Translations under genes and position numbers: made by a program
The notes under the pieces: generated by a model
Seen by the model: the letters and a program-made list of their open reading frames with translations, nothing else
The model's database searches: none
Told to the model about the DNA's origin: nothing
Assembly: GCA_032622095.1 (NCBI GenBank)
Contig: CP136069.1
Span: 1,833,462 to 1,897,461 of the forward strand
Origin: Siphonodentalium dalli
Lineage: Eukaryota; Mollusca; Scaphopoda; Gadilida; Siphonodentaliidae
Direction: 5' to 3'
Length of the DNA: 64,000 bases
In this document: positions 59,280-64,000 of the stretch, piece after piece
How the letters are laid out: the number at the start of each line of letters is the position of its first letter
How positions within the stretch are numbered: the stretch's first letter is position 1

Positions 59280-61377
59280 TACACCATTTACATTTAATAA
59301 TGCTGAACGGTCACCAGTGGTCAACATCATCGGCCATCATCATCACCATCATCACCACCATTGTCGTCATCATCATCATCATTATCACCATCGTCATTAT
59401 CATCATCATCATCGTCGTCTCACCATTGCCATCATCATCATCACCATCATTGTCATCATTATCATCATCATCATCGTCGTCGTCTCACCATTACCATCAG
59501 CATCATCATCGTCGTCATCATCATATTTACACCATTTACATTTAATAATGCTGAAGGGTCATCAGCGATCAACATCATCGGCCATCATCATCACCATCAC
59601 CATCATCGTCGTCGTCATCATCAGTATCACCATCGTCATCACCATCATCATCATCGTATCACCATTACCATCATCACCATCACCATCATCGTCATCATTA
59701 TCATCATCATCATCATCAGCATCTGTATCATCATCACCATCGTCACCATAATCATCATCATCATCATCATCGTCGTCGTTGTCGTCATCTAACCACTTCC
59801 GTCGTCATCAGCAGCATCATCATTATCATCAATATGGTGATGATCATCGTCATCATCTTTAACATCGTATTATCACCATCACCAATACCATCATCTTCAT
59901 CATCATCGTCATCATCATCATCATCATTATCATCATCATCATCATCATCGTCATCATCATCATCATCATCACCATCATCATCAGCATCATAGCCGTCGTC
60001 GACGTCGTCTCACCACTACCACCGTCATACCACCATCATCATCAAAAGCATCACCATCATATTTATCACCATCATCGTCATCATTATCATCATCATCAGT
60101 ATCATCATCATCAGCATCATCGTCGTCGCCGTCGTAGTCGTCTCACCACTACCATCGTCATAAGCATTATCATTATCAGTATGGTGATGGTCGTCGTCAT
60201 CATTGTCATCATATTTAACACCGTCGTCTTTCAATCTTCATCAATAGCATCATCATCATCTTCATCACCATCATCGTCATGATTATCATCATCATCATTA
60301 TCATTACCATCATCGTCGTCTAACCACTATTATCATCATAATCAGAATCTGCATCATTTTCATCGTCGTCATCACCATTGTCATCATCAGCAGCATCACC
60401 ATCACCATCGCCGTCGTCGTCTGACCACTACCATCAGCGTCATCATCGTTGTCGTCGTCATCATCATCGATCTCATCATCATCATTGTCGTCTCACCACT
60501 ATCATCATCATCAGCATGTTTATCATCATATCATAATGATTATCATTATCATCATCATTATCATCATTATCATCAACAGCATTATCATCATCTATATCAT
60601 CATCATCATTATCATCAAAATCATTTTCATCATCATCATCAACATCATCATCGTCATCGTCGTCTCACCATTATCATCATCAGCATCATCATCATCACAA
60701 TCGTCATCATCTTGGTCATCATCATCATCACCATCGTCGTCTCATCAGCATCATCACCATCATCGTCATCGTTATCACCATCAGCATCATCACCATCATC
60801 GTCATCGTTATCACCATCATCATCATTATCATCATCAGTATCATCATCATCGCCGGCGTCGTCTTACCACTACCATCATCATCTCACCATCATCATCAAA
60901 AGCATCAAAATCATCATCGCCATCATCATCGTCATCATCATCATCGTCATCATCATCATCATCATCGTCATCATCGTCATCATCATCACCATCATCAGCA
61001 GCAGCATCATCAACAGTATCACCATCATCATCACTATCATCATCATCTTCAGCATCATCACTATCATCATCATCACTATCAACATTATCATCATCATCAG
61101 CAGCAGCAGCAGTGGCATCATTATCATCATCATCATAATCGTCGTCTCACCACTACCATCATCATCAACATCGCGATCGTCATAATGATCATCATCACCA
61201 TCGTCATCGCGATCGTCATCGTCATCATCATCGTCATCATCATAATCATCATCATCAACATTATCATCATCATCATCATCATCATAATCATCAATAGCAG
61301 CATCATCTTCATCATCATCATCATCATCATCATCACCTGTCATTACATCGTCATCTCACCATCATCATCGTCTTCAT

Positions 61378-61408
<31 letters not shown>

Positions 61409-61670
61409 AGTAGCATCATTATCATCATCATCATCGTCGTCGTCTCACCACTACCATCATCATATTCAGCATCATTAGCATCGTCATCATGGTCATTATC
61501 ACCATCGTCATCGCGATCGTCATCAGCATCATCATCGTCAACATCATAATCATCATTAACATCATCATCATCAACATTATTATCATCATAATCATCAATA
61601 GCCGCATCATCTTCATCTTCATCATCATCACATGTAATTACATCGTCATCTCACCATCATCATCGCCATC

Positions 61671-61702
<32 letters not shown>

Positions 61703-62096
61703 CATCACCATCATCATCATCATATTCATCATCAGCATCATCGTCATCATCTTCGTCATCATCATAACCATCATCACCATCACTATCATTATTGCCATCA
61801 TCATCATCATCGTCATCTCACCACTTCCGTCGTCATCAGCAGCATCCATCATTATCGCCATTATCATCAGTATGGTGATGATCATCGTCATCATCTTTAA
61901 CTTCTTATTCTCACCATCATCAATAGCATCACCATCATCTTCATCACCATCTTCGTCATCATCATCATTATCATCATCATCATCTTCATCATTGTCACCG
62001 TCGTCGTCTCACCACTACCACCGTCATATCACCATCATAATCAAAAGCATCACCATCATCTTTATCACCATCATAGTCATCATTATCATCATCAGT

Positions 62097-62129
<33 letters not shown>

Positions 62130-64000
62130 GCCGTCGTAGTCGTCTCACCACTACCATCGTCATCAACAGCATCATTATCATTATCAGTATGGTGATGGTC
62201 ATCGTCATCATCGTCATCATATTTAACATCGTCGTCTTTCAATCTTCATCAATAGCATCAGCATCATCTTCATCACCATCATCGTCATGAGTATCATCAT
62301 CATCAGTATTATCATTATCATCATCATCGTCGTCTAACCACTATCATCATCATCATCACCATCAGCATAATTTTCATCGTCGTCATCATCATTATCATCA
62401 TCATCGTCGTCGTCGTCGTCTCACCACTATCATCAGCATCATCATCGTTGTTGTCGTCGACATCATCATCATCGATATCATCATCATCATCATCATCATC
62501 AATAGCATCACCATCATCATAATCATCATTAACATCGTCCTCTCACCATCATCATCAATAGCATCACCATCATCTTAATCATCATCATCAACATCATCAT
62601 TATCATCATCATCCTCATAGCCATCATTAACATCGTCATCTCACCATCATCAACAATAGCATCACCATCATCAGCATCATCATTAACATCGTCATCTCAT
62701 CATCATCACAAATAGCATCACCATCATCATTAACATCGTCATCTCATCATCATCATCAATAGCATCACCATCATCACCACCATTAACATCGTCATCTCAC
62801 CAACATCACCAATAGCATCACCATCATCATTAACATCGTCATCTCATCATCATCATCATCATCACCATCATCACCATCATCATTAACATCGTCATTTCAT
62901 CATCAATAGCATCACCATCATCATAATCATCATCGTCAACATCAATATTATCATCATCATTATCATCGTAATCATCATTAACATCGTCATCTCACCATCA
63001 TCATCAATAACATCACCATCATCATAATCACCATCATCAACATCATCATTATCATCATCATCATAAACATCATTAACATCGTCATTTCACCATCATCATC
63101 AATAGAATCACCATCATCATAATCATCATCATCAACATCAACATTAGCATCATCATCATCATCGTAATCATCATTAACATCGTCATCTCACCATCATCAT
63201 CAATAGCATCACCATCATCATAATCATCATCATCAACATCATCATTATCATCATCATCATAACCATCATTAACATCGTCATCTCACCATCATCATCAATA
63301 GCATCGCCCTCATCATAATCGTCATCATCAACATCATCATTATCATCATCGAAATCATCATTAACATCGTCATCTCACCATCATCATCAATAGCATCACC
63401 ATCATAATAATCATCATCAACATCATCATTATCATCATCATCATCGTAATCATCATTAACATCGTCATCTCACCATCATCACCAATAGCATCACCATCAT
63501 CATAATCCTCATCATCAACATCATCATTATCATCATCATCATCGTCGTAATCCTCATTAACATCGTCATCTCACCATCATCATCAGTATCATCACCATCA
63601 TCATAATCATCATCATCAACATCATCATTATCATCAACATCGTAATCATCATTAACATCGTCATATCACCATCACCATCAATAGCATCACCATCATCATA
63701 ATCATCATCATCATCATCATCATCATTAACATCGTCATCTCACCATCATCACCAATAGCATCACCATCATCATAATCATCATTAACATCGTCATCTCACC
63801 ACCATCATCAATAGCATCACCATCATCATAATCATCATCATCAACATCATCATTATTATCATCATCATCGTAATCATCATTAACATCGTCATCTCACCAC
63901 CATCATCAATAGCATCACCATAATCATCATCATCAACATCATCATTATTATCATCATCATCGTAATCATCATTAACATCGTCATCTCACCATCATCATCA
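59280..64000. repeat. CAT/CGT trinucleotide array with higher-order structure
   Basis: About 4.7 kb of CAT, CAC and CGT trinucleotides running off the right edge. Recognisable higher-order units include a block of about 245 bp starting CATATTTACACCATTTACAT (59273 and 59523), a pair about 2.0 kb apart (59791-60480 and 61821-62470) sharing TATGGTGATGATCATCG and GTCTTTCAATCTTCATCAAT, and from 62.5 kb units of about 60-110 bp with TTAACATCGTCATCTCACCA and TCAATAGCATCACC. ORFs of His, Ser, Ile, Met or Asp runs in all frames are artefacts of the repeat. Confidence 0.97.

Noticed and set aside
59266-62242. Long His-, Ser-, Ile-, Met- and Asp-rich ORFs on both strands
   Set aside because: They are automatic products of CAT/CGT trinucleotide repeats read in different frames.

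Overview
The window is eukaryotic and gene-poor. It holds spliced metazoan domain exons, LINE retrotransposons, foldback and TIR elements, minisatellites and long trinucleotide arrays. The best guess is a bivalve mollusc. The reasons are the GGGAGATAACTC-type minisatellite (36.7-39.4 kb), the TTTAGCTCA...GGAGCTATTG repeat followed by CATGGCCGCC...GGCCATCTTGGAT units (40.6-41.6 kb), and abundant TACATGTA motifs. This is inference from sequence style, not a database match.

Host coding sequence is sparse. Two 171-bp thrombospondin type-1 (TSP1) exons lie at 7047-7217 and 10574-10744, and a third TSP1 module has lost its exon near 10.37 kb. One C-type lectin-like (CTLD) exon lies at 50278-50478. 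All three intact exons are on the + strand, are symmetrical phase-1 exons and have good splice sites. They could belong to one secreted or extracellular multidomain gene, but the linkage is not proven. A weak candidate first exon lies at 16279-16308. Long open frames elsewhere are mostly repeats.

Layout. 1-11.2 kb: duplicated TSP1 modules, two of them carrying an expanded 40-bp satellite; one module is split by a 5.8-kb TIR element (876-6683) that itself contains a roughly 0.9-kb array of GATATC-centred palindromes. 11.2-36.5 kb: a block bounded by inverted repeats of about 350-380 bp. Inside it are a 14.5-kb segment with CACTGCC ends, a LINE tail, a MULE-like element with a 10-bp target duplication, several foldbacks, a TTAA-flanked element, a broken Crypton-type tyrosine recombinase, and a badly frameshifted minus-strand gene. 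36.5-50 kb: minisatellites interrupted by a CR1/Jockey-like LINE, an inverted tRNA-like element, a near full-length but broken minus-strand LINE, and two more TIR-bounded segments. 50.3-57.6 kb: the CTLD exon followed by about 70 copies of a 90-bp unit, each made from the exon's 3' part plus its splice donor. 59.3-64 kb: CAT/CGT trinucleotide array.

The most unusual object is the CTLD-derived donor array. Its 90-bp period preserves reading frame and places a consensus GTAAGT donor every 30 codons. It is either a minisatellite born from an exon-intron junction or a source of length-variable lectin isoforms. Second in interest is a pair of unrelated elements built to the same plan: terminal inverted repeats enclosing arrays of short perfect palindromes.
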